64,000 nucleotides of DNA, from positions 22,366,613 through 22,430,612 of the forward strand of contig NC_072466.1 of assembly GCF_027596085.1 (NCBI RefSeq). The letters are read 5' to 3'. This DNA comes from Anoplopoma fimbria. Lineage: Eukaryota > Chordata > Actinopteri > Perciformes > Anoplopomatidae. Below, piece after piece: positions 12,449 through 24,003 of this stretch. The stretch's first letter is position 1. Each line of letters opens with the position of its first letter. The position numbers were made by a program, and so were the translations under genes. The notes under the pieces were generated by a model. That model had not been told where the DNA came from. It was given only the letters and a program-made list of their open reading frames with translations, and searched no databases.

Positions 12449-13018
12449 TTGTGTGACGCACTTGTGGTGGAAGTTGACCGAATAAGGGAGACCAACAAAG
12501 AGAAATGTATCTTTGTATATTTATAAGCTTTTGCGCAAAAGGACCGAAACCAACAAAGTGACAGTCAACGACTGCCGAGGAATCGGTCCTGAGTGCATCT
12601 TCACCAGGGTTTTTATATGCATAAGAACAAAGAGTCAATAGTTACATTCAATGAAGGGATAGACATACTTAATATGGAACAGAGAGTCAATACTTAGTAA
12701 AGAAAGGGAATTTCCCAAATGAAGGTACACTCTTCTCCCAGACAGATAAGAAAAGGTTAATGTGCAGGCTAGGTTATATTTCAACCTTCCATCATTTGGC
12801 ACGTCAGTGTGGTATACAGATCAGGCATTTTGTATTAAGGAAGACAGTTCATATAATAAAATCAGGGGTTCAAGTATAGTTCAGAATAAAGGGAGCCAGT
12901 CATCAGAGGTTCAAGTATAGTTCAACTGAAAGACAGCCAGACGTCAGGGGTTCGAGCATAGTTCAAGTGGAAGGGAGCCGGTCATGCTTTCGCGCAGGCC
13001 ACAAGAACAGTATAACAC
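12449..13018 (-). mobile_element. Probable solo LTR of a retrotransposon
   Basis: Read on the minus strand it starts TGTGTTATACTG and ends GCGTCACACA, the TG...CA form of LTRs. It contains a TATA-like ATGCATATAAAAACC (near 12610-12625), and an AT-rich region further down could hold the poly(A) site. Length is about 570 bases. It carries a three-fold 41-base tandem repeat in its upstream part (12863-12985), as enhancer repeats in LTR U3 regions often do. No internal gag or pol sequence adjoins it. I could not find a convincing target-site duplication, so the call is tentative. Confidence 0.45.
12863..12985. repeat. Three tandem 41-bp units
   Basis: Units at 12863-12903, 12904-12944 and 12945-12985 each begin CAGRGGTTCRAGYATAGTTC and end in a CAGCCAGACGT or GAGCCRGTCAT motif. 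They lie inside the probable LTR. Confidence 0.85.
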
Positions 13019-16000
13019 AGAGAGTCACACTTAATACAAAGGTTATACATTAAATGATATTTTTTTCCCTCTACAGCACTAACCTTGTATGAAAAGTATA
13101 AAATAAATGAAGAGTGATGTATTGTATAGAGTTTATGAATGAGTGATATTATACACACGCAGACACGTTCCTGTCTGACTATATGACAACATGAAATGTA
13201 ACATATTAGTGCTGAATATCTTATTGATATAATAATTTGACAACAGCAGCTGTTTGCACTTGAAAACTTCATGCCAGGATTAAAGCAGATGCATTTGTTG
13301 TAGCCCAAGTCAAGGTGAAATGTCATTTAGGAATGTGGTTAGAACAGAGCCTTTTGAGGCCCTACACAAACTGTGAATGGCATAAAGTTTGTTGGCACAT
13401 CTGATCCTCTTAAAGAACTACAATTTATGAAAACAAAAGGCAGTGTTTCATTTGTCCTGTCAGCTTTGTAACACCTCTTTTATTTGTTTACAGGGGCCCA
13501 TAAGACTTCTGCCAAGGATACACTAGTGTTTCCTCGCTTATACTGTAGCTCTTCTCCTCGATCCTGGCTCCTCGAGATGCATTTTAGGAATAGGATGTCC
13601 TTCAAGATGAAGAGTAGCGACTGCAGGTTTTGCGATGCACCCAGCTGTGACATCACTAGCGTCCCCTTCTGACCAGTGTCTGGCTAAGAGTAGTATGTGG
13701 GTACTCAGCAGGCGGTCAATGGCAGTATAAAACAGGCAATAGAAGGTGTTTTGACAAAGAGTGAGTCACAGCAACCACAAGAGGTCCTTGAGCATGGAGC
13801 CGAAACTGGGCCCCCCAAAATATTATGCAATTTGAATGGGAGATTAGCCGTGGGTAGGCACAGAAGAGCACCCTCACTCAGTCCCGGTCTCACATGGCAA
13901 CACACAGGACCTAATACACATAACCTTTCCTCAGGCTTACGCCTGGTGGAGATAACATACAAAAAAGTGTTTGTGTGTCGGAGGTTTGAGGACCATGGCA
14001 GTGCGAATTGCAAAAAAGGAAATGACAGTTCTGACGTCCTTTTTTCCCCTCAAGGTCACTATGACACCCGCTCCCTCCACATGGCCCGCTGTAATCATTC
14101 GCTAACCACCTTCAGGAAAATGTCCCCAAGCAATCACTACAGCAATAGGTACACTCCTAGAACCTTTACAACACACAAATGAGAACACCTATTTACTTTC
14201 CCAGTCTCCAGTGATATTTCTCCCTCCCTGCATCAAGTGTACGGGGATGAATGTGACTCACCGTAAACAAAACTGAAATATAATATAGTTACGACTAAAA
14301 GGTGAAGTGACAGATTAGCCTTTTTAGATTACTCTCAATAATGCAACAAATGCAACAGCTCAAATGGAATTATAGCATTCAGTTTATTAAATCATGCAGA
14401 AGTGATAACAACAAATTACTTAATTACCAAAACTAATCCCATCTGTTATGCATAAGTGACATATGTAGCAGCGATTTGAAATCTTCTGTCATTATAATAG
14501 CCTGGCTTGAAACCTTTCTCTCACACAGGCACGCAAAATGTCCCACTATGTTTAAATTAGTTTGGATGCAACTGAGCTCTGCTCTAATTATTTGTTGGTG
14601 ACAAGGGCACAGTGAGAGGCTAATGAATAAAATCTAATGACGCAGGGTTTTTTTTTGCTCCTGGACTAATGTAACAATCTGCCTGAAAATAAGCTTCCAG
14701 CTTCAGCTAAATATACACAGTATGACACACATAACTGCATTATCTTCTAATGTATACTGTACAGATACCTGGACTAAACCTCCCCGATCAATAGACAAAC
14801 CTCCGCAGTGATGTCAAACTGTTTGTGACCTTCAACAGATAAAAGAAAGGTCAGCGTTGCTTTTTCAGGAAATTAGATCAATAAACGGTGGGCGGACCAC
14901 TCCATAAAAGTGTACTGTACATCATAGGACTGTGCATACACATACTGTACACAACGTACCCACTGACTTTTAAAAGTATATCGAGGCGTTATGATTGATT
15001 CTGATAGAACGGACCATGGTGAGGATATTGTTTTGGTGGAGAAATCTAAAATCCTTTTATTTGTTAATTTTTTTGGCCATAAAACATTAAATTTGAAAAA
15101 TGTGCTTAAAAACTATAAGAGTAGTTTATGTGCAACTGTAGAAAATACAAACTCAGTAAAAAAAAGTATTTAAAACCTCCAAATTATTAAGTTATATATT
15201 TGTCTCAACTTTAAAAGTACATATATTTTGACAATTACACAGCTTTTTATTTTTTTTATTTTAAGCCTTCCCATGATATATATTATATCCCTAACCAAGA
15301 AATGTTGTTATCTTAACGCCACCATTTTCACAACGTTAACCGCATGTTACAAGGTTAACTGCCACCTCTTTCCCATAATTAACATGTGCAAACCTTGTGC
15401 GTCCAGATACTTAGCAAAAAAGCTGTAATGACGCAAAAGGTGTCGTCTAGTGTCAGCATCATCTGAGCCAGAAAAAGAAGTTTAACAGTAAGAGGTCTCT
15501 AGTATGTAGTCTGAATAGTTCGTCCTCTTAGTGCTGATCAACAGCCCTTGAACCCCCCACAGATATGCACGGGTTATTTGGTGACATGAAGTCATAAAGT
15601 CATATTCCTCAACCTAGTTTAAATTGAGCTAAATGTTTCCTCTGGTGTGTGTGACCTGAAGTCAGGAAGTGTGGAGTCATTTTAGTTCTGGTGATGTTAT
15701 GTAACCGGGTTTGCCATGAATGCCAGTGTGTAGCAAGCTGTCAAGCAGCCACGTCCTTATGTGCACCGTTCTCCACCAACACTAAGGCTTTGTGTCAAAC
15801 AGAGTTCTTCGTCTGAGACAAGTCGAGAGTCTTTTGAACAAAGTCTATGGGACTTGCAGGTCAAAAAGCTTTTCTTTTGCAGTTAATCAATGTTTAAAGA
15901 ACAATGAATGACGAATAACTTATTTTTTAACTGAAACGGTGCATTTAACTTCCAAATGAATCAGAGAATCTGATTGTATCAAATAGGTCAAAGATAACAT

Positions 16001-17059
16001 TAAAAGTAAAGGAGCAACAGACAGGTGACCAATGTGGTCAACATTTGAGCAAAAGGGCGGATGACATGAAATATTAGTAATAAACACAATAGACAAACTA
16101 AAGACAAATCTTAAATGTTTAACAAAAACAAAACAAAGATTAATAAGTGAGGCTGCAGGGTGGAAAATGAAGTTGTCTTAAGGCATTCAAGTTGCAGGAA
16201 AGTTTTCGTTTAGCAACTTGAGTCTTAAGCTACTTTTTTATATACCTGAACTCCAGGATATTGAGGCCATTCCTGAAACAACAGACAGAGAATAGTTAAA
16301 CGCATTGTGAGACAAAAATGTGAAATAATAGTGCCACGGGAAAGTTTAGTCTCTTTGTCCTTTAATTTCTTCACCTCCCTTTTCTCCCTTCCCTCCCCTC
16401 TCTCTCCTTCAACACTGACATGTCTGCTGTGACATCTGTGAAACTGTGTGATCGTGGTACATCCGTTACATATTTGGGCAATTACGGTCATGTGAAAACC
16501 TCCACCTTTTACATTTTTCTGTCCACCGACAGTGAGCGTAAATCCGACACGTTTTATTGAAAGTCAGTTAGGAAGATCACTGCACTAAAGACAAAGTCCC
16601 TTAATCCTTCTGGGAATGTGCAGATTACACTTGAAATGAGGGAGATAATCTCCCTTAATTGGCAAAATGTTTATTTTTAATAACCAGATATGAACACTGA
16701 CATCTTTGTCAGCACTTGCTTGAACTGCTCTGGATCTAACCGCCACCAAACAGTAAGGCTAGTAACAGCAGCAGGTTTGACATGAAGAATTATAATCAGC
16801 ATTATAATATCTATACCTTGCTCTTTTTTTAAAGCTGATGAATGTGTCTATTCTCTTTTAAGATCACTTGTGTGCTGGCAAAGACCCCCCAAAAAACATA
16901 AAGCTGGTTGAAAAATAACATAATTAATTGCAGACTTCTCAAATCTAGCCCACAACCATGAACCTGTGGGCTGAAACAATGACTGTTGCCTTATATTTTA
17001 TAAACTGTAGCTAGCTAACATGAGTTAATTTGACAACTCTAACGCTGTGAGTTGGCAAC
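13019..17059. other. Gene-free stretch
   Basis: Near 13520-13590 a phrase GTTTCCTCGCTTATACTG followed by TCCTGGCTCCTCGAGATGCA resembles the GAGGA-rich family seen at 36262-36425. The 161-codon frame at 13697-14182 overlaps an open frame on the other strand and has no motif. Bases about 14380-14660 (TAAT-rich, including TTAATTACC and CTCTAATTATTTG) look like candidate conserved non-coding sequence. Nothing else is recognised. Confidence 0.35.
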
Positions 17060-17357
17060 ATAGACTGTATATAAGAAGTGGACGTAGTCGTAGTGACGTC
17101 ACCCATTGGTTTGTCGACTGCCATTATGAACCCTGGAGTTCTGCGATTTCGCCGTTGCCTTCTTGGATTAGGTGCATTGTCAACTTGATTTTCTGCAACC
17201 AATGAATTGAAGTTACCATATTATGAATTAGGGGAGTTACATAGAGACGGTAGCATCCAGTCGCACCCTGATGGCCAGTAGAGAGAATGCTACTTTAGGG
17301 CACTTCCACATTGGCTTCACTTTTCAGACCCGGAGGTTGCAGCCTGGTTGGCTACAG
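17060..17357 (-). mobile_element. R1 dispersed repeat, copy 2 (both ends kept, core lost)
   Basis: Begins CATAGACTGTATATAAGAAG and GTGACGTCACCCATTGGTTT, then passes through a CTGCAACCAATGAA motif directly to CATTGGCTTCACTTTTCAGA and the left end CCGGAGGTTGCAGCCTGGTT. The central core with GAGTTTATGGTCTCAATCTC is absent. Confidence 0.75.
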
Positions 17358-17694
17358 CCAATTTAATAGTTGATTCACTTTAAAATGTGGAATAATGTGC
17401 CCTTGATGGCCGAGCACAAACATGATTTATCATTCCTCTTATCTTGTAAGCAGGGAGCGTAAAGTAGGCAATTTTAAATTAGAAATCCACTATTGCAGAT
17501 ATTTGTTCTGGAGTGTAAACTTTCCAAATAACGAGCAGGACAAAGCCACTAACATTTGCCTGAACTCTGGCAATGCTGGCAAATCCCAGATGGGTCGGCG
17601 CACCTAGTTGACCGCAACGCCACCACCAGCAATGTGAGCACCGCCCATCGGATGTCAAAACAGCCCAATTTATTAGTGGTTACCAAGGTCTCAA

Positions 17695-17908
17695 GAGAAA
17701 ATGACTCCACTTCTCTCTTGATGTATTCCCTCAGTAAACATTGTAAACATGAGTTTATGGTCTCAATCACTAGTTTCAAATCTTCTTCAATACAGCATGA
17801 TGTTCATTTAGTAAATGATGCTCCATTTAGAGTCAAACAGACCATAGAGCAGGGTATGCTTTAGGGCGGGGCTTCTTTGTGATTGACAGGTTGCTACCAC
17901 TGTGTCTT
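17695..17908 (+). mobile_element. R1 dispersed repeat, copy 3 (core only)
   Basis: Runs from AGAAAATGACTCCACTTCTC through the core ACATGAGTTTATGGTCTCAA and ACAGCATGATGTTCATTTAG to GGGGCTTCTTTGTGATTGAC and AGGTTGCTACCACTG. Both outer ends are missing. It lies opposite in orientation to copy 2, about 340 bases away. Confidence 0.75.
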
Positions 17909-18547
17909 TAGTCTAAGACATTTTTGTTTCCAATCCGACCCAGTCCTGGACAAGAACCGTGGATGTTTATGGGGATTTCTCAATGAAAGCACAGAATATG
18001 CTTGGTTTTGAATGTGACGCTAGGCTAATGTTTTGAAAAAAGGACAACATCAGCCAAACTCGTTGCAAACATATTTCCGACATTGCTTCTACAGATATAC
18101 TGTATGCCGCTGCTACCATGGACGCACAAACAACTTGTCCGACAATGACCGAAAAAGTTCCCTCTTGTGGAAAATCTGCAGCCTAAGTTTGTGAGGGAGT
18201 TATACTGTTCTTTGCAATCTAAAAAAAGAACTACCCGCCTGAAAGGTTAATAACAGTACACGTACAGGAAGAGGTAAAATGAGGAATGTGGGAATAGAAA
18301 GAGCTGAAGAGGTCTGGCTGATAGTGAGGGCAGAAGAGAGAAGAAGTAGCCTGGGATTAATTAGAGTGGACTGAGTGGCTGACTCCTCACAGGATGTTAA
18401 TGACTTGTATCAGCAGTGGACAGGGATTACCAACCTGCTTTGTGTTCGTGTTAGGGAGGGAGAGACAGATCAGCTGGATGAACTCTCTTAATCCATACTG
18501 GTATTGTACACAGAGACCCTTCCATTCCCCATTTATATCACTCACAA

Positions 18548-18603
<56 letters not shown>

Positions 18604-19621
18604 CCAGATCCTGCCCACACTATTAGGAATGGATCCCTCCTGCTCACTGGTATGATATGCCCGCAACTAGAAGGCAAACACTAGACAGAGAATGGGATAA
18701 TGAGATGGAAGGTAAAATAATATAAGACAGATATAGACAGAGAGAGAGAAATAGAGTCTGTGACGCACCATCAGCATAGGTCGTATACGTTAACGTCAAG
18801 TTAGCCGCTTGGTCACGTAACTGCAACAAGGATACGTGCGTCAAATTCAGCTGCGGAGAAGTCCTGATAGCTTCTTCACTGAAAATGAGATGAGCGAATC
18901 GATACCAAGCATTCAGTGTGGAAGCAGATCCGGGAGATTAGCTAAATTTGTGTGGCTACAAGCTTGTGTTTTTTGTCTTTTTATATTGCCTTGTGTTCTA
19001 TTTTTCCCTTATCAATAACTTGATTTAATGTGGATTTAAAAGACATTTAGGTGTATATAAGGGATGCTTTTAATGTGAATGTGGCGAGGGCAATAACAGG
19101 AGGTTAGGAGAAAACAGAACATGCCACGTGGGGAATGACAACCCAGGGGATACTGTCCCAAGGTGGATTTAAAAAGGCACACAGATTTGTTTCTTACACA
19201 AGAGAGAACAATCAAAATAAATTAGCAGGGGATAGAGCTGCTGTGGAGGAAAAGGATATTAATGGCCAAAATACTTTTTTACTGAAACCAATAAAGGGAA
19301 TAAAATATTCTTAATTGTAGCTAAAAAGGCCTTAATAAAACCATAACACAGCCTTTAATCCTATAAAATGTCCTGTCCAGTTTAAATGGGAAACTAAAAT
19401 GAGGCCAGATTACACTGAGGAGTCTCCAGGGGTGCTACGCTAACTCACCTCAGATCCAACACAGCACAACGTTGGGGGCCTTTAAAGGTGTAAGGTCTGG
19501 CCAGAGGCAATCAAAAAAAAATCTAGCATGCTTAGCAGCTATCCCTGGTCATATTGTTAGTCAGGGCTTGTCGATAACATCCAGGGTCCGTGTGCTTTTT
19601 GATAGTTTTGTTTATTGGATT
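17909..19621. other. Gene-free stretch except a CA microsatellite
   Basis: Holds the (CA)n at 18552-18600. The open frames that cross it on both strands are products of the dinucleotide run. I see no gene and no named repeat in the remainder. Confidence 0.4.
18552..18600. repeat. (AC)n microsatellite, about 24 units
   Basis: An uninterrupted AC dinucleotide tract, preceded by the imperfect CTCACAAACAT. Confidence 0.97.
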
Positions 19622-20165
19622 AAATGCAAAATGTAAAAAGTGCCATCAGCTCCACGATTGTTTTACCTTTCTCAAAAGAGCTGATAACTTGATACAACTC
19701 CTCCTCTGTAATAAGTTCCTCACAGAATTCTTTGTTTTTCTTCTTTTTTTTTGATCACCAGCTGATATTTTTTCCTTTTTATAAAATATTTGTATGCTGC
19801 AAATTAAAGAGAAATATATATCACAAAAAGTTTGTGACACATTTCTATTCTCCTCTACCTGTTTTTGCTAAAAGCATTCTATCTCGGCAATAAATTCTGT
19901 TCTCCTTTTTTATTTCTCAGGAGCTGTATTGAGTGTGTTTTAAAAACATCCCGTATAATTCTTTAATACATTTTTGTGTTATATCTATGAGATATCTATC
20001 TTTTAATAACTGCTGCTTTAATTTCAAATATCCTGGGCCTCTATGCGACCATGGTGTCACTGATGCTCCAAATTATAAAATGATGATCTGACCCTACAAC
20101 CTCGCTTTAGTTCTAACTTTGGTCGTTTTTGGAGTCAAGAAGAAATAATCTATTCTGCTAGTTAG
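19622..20165 (-). mobile_element. Decayed L1-type LINE ORF2 fragment (endonuclease end to RT start)
   Basis: On the minus strand, starting near 20160, it reads SRIDYFFLTPK, matching the SRIDYFL block near the C-terminal end of L1/Tx1 AP-endonuclease domains. It continues with GPGYLKLKQQLLKD and ends with ITEEELYQVISSFEKGKT, matching the L1 linker just ahead of the reverse transcriptase. Stops and frameshifts break the frame several times, and the RT itself is missing. Subfamily cannot be set from this fragment. Confidence 0.75.
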
Positions 20166-21233
20166 TTAACAAAGACCTTCCAAGGCCTTTTTTTGGCCAA
20201 AACAGCTGCTTGCTGCTGCTGGAAACATACTTGATGGGAGCAGAGAGACTGAATAACGACAGTTACGGCACATATAACCGACATTACGAGCTGAAGGATC
20301 CTGCAACGCACTTTAGATTGGAGGGACTCTGTATTGTTGTGGGCGACTGAGTGAGTGATTTGAGGAGGATCGCTAAAGGGCAACGCCCTCCAACACTTTT
20401 GCCCTAGTGTGAAATACCTTCACTGTCTGGGCCAGAAAGTGAGGTAGACAAATTGATACAAAAATTGGGAAAAGAGTGGATTGAGAGAGACTGGCAATGA
20501 AAGCAAACGAGAAACACGCTGTGCCGATAACCCAGTTTGAATCTAATTGGAAAAGCGGATTGACGGAGGTAGATGGAGAGAGAGGCAAAAACACTCACGG
20601 AAACGAAGCCAGATGCAAGCAGCCCACCTACGGCGACGGCAAATTACCCCTCTGCCTCTACCGGTTCCCTCTGCTACTCGGATACGCGTGTTCACACCGG
20701 GGGAAACAGAGCTAGCAGGGGCAAACAAAGACGGAAATTGGGAACGACAGCATGAGAGCGAACGACGTAAAGACATATGAGCACGCAAGGCAATGCAGAG
20801 AGGGGAAAGACAGCTTACAGGCATAACAAGGAGGACGGCATCCTGAGCATCTGCTGGGACCATTAGAGAACACACTGGGATATGCATGTGCGTTTTTGAC
20901 CCTAGTATTGTGGAGAGAGGGATGGATTTGCAGCAGGATTGCAACCTTGGGAGAATAGCTACTTCCGACAAACAGATAACAAGCTTTGCATGTAAGCGAG
21001 GTCAACGATGAAGGTGCATGTACGGAGAAACTGAAACAGGAATCCACAGCCAGAAGTCCTTTTTGATGTGTTTGAATCGCCACCCTCAAAGGCGTGACCA
21101 GAGGGATGAGCCAGAGATGCAGAGAGAACAAAGGAGGAGAGGGGCCCAGGACAGATGAAGTGAAGGAGACTGAAAGGGGAAGGATGGATGGAGGATGAGA
21201 ACAAAGCGTGGAAGTACACTGGAAAAAAACAAG
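20166..21233. other. Gene-free purine-rich stretch
   Basis: The plus strand is rich in GAGAG/GGAAA, giving Ser/Leu-rich open frames on the minus strand (up to 175 codons at 20712-21239) that overlap frames on the plus strand. These fit composition, not a protein: no domain or conserved cysteine pattern is visible. Confidence 0.4.
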
Positions 21234-21512
21234 CGGCAACCTTCGGTTCTGCTAAGTAAAGCCAATGCGGAAGTGTCTTACAAGTTGCATTCTCTCTACT
21301 GACCAGCAGGGGGCGACTCCTCCAGTTGCAAATAGAAGTCTAATTGTATCAAATTCTATGAGAAAATGACTCTACTTCTCTCTTCGTTTTTACCTTCAGA
21401 GAACATCGTAAACATGAGTTTATGGTCTTAATCTCTAGTTTCAAGTCTTCTGCAACACATCATGATGTTCATTTAGTAAATTATGGTCCATTTAGAGTAA
21501 AATAGACCAAAA
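21234..21512 (+). mobile_element. R1 dispersed repeat, copy 4 (left two-thirds)
   Basis: Starts GCGGCAACCTTCGGTTCTGC, AAGCCAATGCGGAAGTGTCT and ACCAGCAGGGGGCGACTCCT, then the core to AGAGTAAAATAGACCA. The right third is absent. Confidence 0.8.
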
Positions 21513-22147
21513 TGTTAGGAGATCAAGCACAGAATGACTTGCACAAGCTGTTACTTTGATCTGTCTAATCATTGATTATTCCCATATGACGTGAACACAG
21601 AGTTAGTGAGAGGCTATTGAACAGAAACTGGTTTTAAGATGCTTTTAATGAGGTAATATTTTTATACACATAACACACTATGATATATTGATACCAATAA
21701 CCTTCAATGTATTGCTTTTACTTTATTAAATAAATATGTGGAATTGCAAGTTAAGTTCTGCAACATGATTCGGAATTGCTGTATTGATCCAAATCTAATG
21801 ATTCAGAATGCATTTGGTTGTCTGGGATCGCTCTCTGGAGAATCAAACAAAAACAATCAGAAAACCAAATTCTAAGAAGATATATTTGCCCTTCAGGCAC
21901 AAATATACAAAGCGTACTAACAGGCTGATAGTGTCTTTTGAACCTCTAGTGGAGACTACACCACGAGCACACCTGGGTTCTTTTAATAACCTGTTGATTA
22001 GCTATTGATTTTGGACGTCAAGGCATAGCAAAGGTGTGAAAGAATCTTTTTTTTCTTTTTTCTTCAGCAGATATTGATCGTCAACCCTCTCCTCTTGGGA
22101 TATTGCATTACATCAGCCAAGAAACACTGAAGGAGGTATCGTAGGTA
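21513..22147. other. Gene-free AT-rich stretch
   Basis: No gene and no repeat recognised. The 66-codon frame at 21808-22008 has no motif. Confidence 0.35.
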
Positions 22148-22677
22148 AGGAACCGACCCGTTCTCATCTCCAAGCTCATCATATTGGTCAGTGCCCCTCA
22201 GTGTCTGATACCAACGCCCTGAGGCACCCGTTAGCTTCTGTATGAGATGCACCTGGCTTGAGAATGATAGTTTGCGATGGGTGGGTGGGAGCAGAGGATG
22301 AACAGGTCAGACAAACACAGGACATTCATCGGTGAGACCCCTGTTCGTGTCCCGTACAAAACCAAGTTAACATTGACTTATTTTACATTTTGTTACATAA
22401 CTATAGGCAAGTTATGCAAGCAGACTTATCTTAACCCAAACCATTATCTTTTCCTAAACCTAACCAAGCACTTTTGTGGCATAATTAAACCTAAAAAACT
22501 ATGTAAACCCACGTTAGAAGTTTGTTTTGAAAAGACATCATGCATGTAACAAGCGAAAACTGACATGCAGTCCTCGACACGTCCAAAACTGGCCCTAGAG
22601 GGGAACCTAGAGCTTTGTAGTTTGAAGTGTAGGACCACTGATGTTTAATGAGTTGGGAGTGAGAATGTGTTGAGGGA
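22148..22677. mobile_element. MITE-like repeat with inverted ends (family M2), copy 1
   Basis: The left end CGACCCGTTCTCATCTCCAA and the complement of the right end (near 22636-22677, ACACATTCTCACTCCCAACT) are imperfect inverted repeats. The inside contains ACCTAACCAAGCACTTTTGT and TAGAGGGGAACCTAGAGCTT. The same end and phrases recur inverted at 58115-58345. Confidence 0.55.
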
Positions 22678-22680
22678 AAA

Positions 22681-23053
22681 ACATCCATCCATCCATCTTC
22701 CGTAACCGCTTATCCTGTTAAGGGTCACGGGGGTGCTGGAGCCGATCCCAGCTGTCAATGGGCGAAGGCAGGGTACACCCTGGACAGGTCTCCAGCCTAT
22801 CACAGGGCTGACATATAGAGACAGACAACCACTCACGCTCACATTCACACCTACGGGCAATTTCAGAGTCATCAATTAACCTAACCTGCATGTCTTTGGA
22901 CTGTGGGAGGAAGCCGGAGAACCCGGAGAGAACCCACGCTGACACAGGGAGAACATGCAAACTCCACACAGAAGGCCGTCCAGCCCGGGAATTCAACCCG
23001 GGCCCCTCTTGCTGTGAGGCGACAGTGCTTGCCACTACACCACCATGCAGCCC
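22681..23053 (-). mobile_element. tRNA-derived SINE (family S1), near full length
   Basis: The plus strand begins with CATCCATCCATCCATCTTCC, the complement of a (GATG)n tail. It then has the complements of the conserved body (GGTTACGGAAGATGGATGG; ACAGTCCAAAGACATGCAGG; TGTGGAGTTTGCATGTTCTC). It ends with the tRNA-like head: a box A-like GGTGTAGTGGCAAGCACTGT, and a mutated box B (GGGTTGAATTCCC). Length is about 370 bases. A tail of this kind suggests mobilisation by an L2/CR1-like LINE; that is inference. Confidence 0.8.
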
Positions 23054-23152
23054 AGATATGGACATTTTACTGTTTATTTATTAAGTTGTTAAATACTTTT
23101 GAATAGACAGACTTTTATTGATTTTCCTGTTTGAGGAATTCTGATAACTGCA

Positions 23153-23388
23153 TCCAACCATCCATTATCTATAACCACTTATCCCTAGGGGTCATGGGGG
23201 CTGGAAATGATCCCAGCTGACATTTGCTGAAGACATGTCGGCAGTCTATCACATGGCTGAGAAAGACTATCATTCATGCTCGCATGAAGGCCTATAGGTA
23301 ATTTAGAGGAGAACATGCAAACTCCACACAGAACCCAGAACCCATGTGAGGCAAACGTGATAACCACGGCACCACCGTGTGCCACCCC
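23153..23388 (-). mobile_element. SINE S1, diverged and internally deleted copy
   Basis: Has the same tail (AACCATCCATTATCTATAAC, then CACTTATCC) and the complement of the head (GATAACCACGGCACCACCGT). About 130 bases of the middle are missing. It lies 100 bases from the previous copy in the same orientation. Confidence 0.7.
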
Positions 23389-23458
23389 ATAGCTACAGCA
23401 TGTTTGAAATTAAAATCTAATTTACACAATTTAATTCATTCAAAACTATATAAAAGCA

Positions 23459-24003
23459 GGAGGCAACTTCTGGGTCTAAAAAGTGAAGCCAATGCAAAAG
23501 TGTCTTATAAACTTGCATTCTCTCTACTGACTGTTGCAAAAGAAGCCTGATTGGTTGGAACTTGGGAAAATGACTCTACTTCTCACTTGATTTATTACCT
23601 CAGTAATCAATGTAAACATGAGTTTATGGTCTCAATCTCTAGTTTCAAGTCTTCTTCAATACAGCATGATATTCATTTTGTAAATGATGCTCCATTTAGA
23701 GTCAATTAGACCATAAAGCAGGGGATGCTTTAGGGCTTGGCTACCTTGTGATTGACAGGTCACTACTAAGGAGTTGTCCGGTCTGAAGGTTTTCTGTGTT
23801 TTAGTCTTAGATCTTCAACTCTTTCACGTTTTTTCAGTTCAAGAAAGTAATATTTTGGTCGCCTAAAAATGTCAGTGTTCAGTTCAAATTAGCTCCACCC
23901 TCTTGTGTCAGTGGTTACAAAAAAGAAAAAAGAAAAAGATGCCAAACTCAAGGCTTCAAAACCATTGGGTCACAATGACTGTCCACTTCTTACATACAGT
24001 TAA
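23459..24003 (+). mobile_element. R1 dispersed repeat, copy 5 (nearly complete, diverged)
   Basis: Starts AGGAGGCAACTTCTGGGTCT, passes through the core (ACATGAGTTTATGGTCTCAA) and TGTGATTGACAGGTCACTAC. After an unrelated or diverged stretch it resumes at GCCAAACTCAAGGCTTCAAA and ends TCCACTTCTTACATACAGTT. Confidence 0.75.

Noticed and set aside
12863..12985. CRISPR-like array of three repeats
   Set aside because: The units are directly tandem without unique spacers, in a vertebrate-type sequence.
13697..14182. 161-codon frame on the plus strand, overlapped by a 102-codon minus frame
   Set aside because: No signal, membrane or domain motif, and no splice or poly(A) support; both strands are open over the same bases.
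20712..21239. 175-codon Ser/Leu-rich frame on the minus strand
   Set aside because: Composition-driven (GAGA-rich plus strand), overlapping several other open frames, with no domain or conserved spacing.
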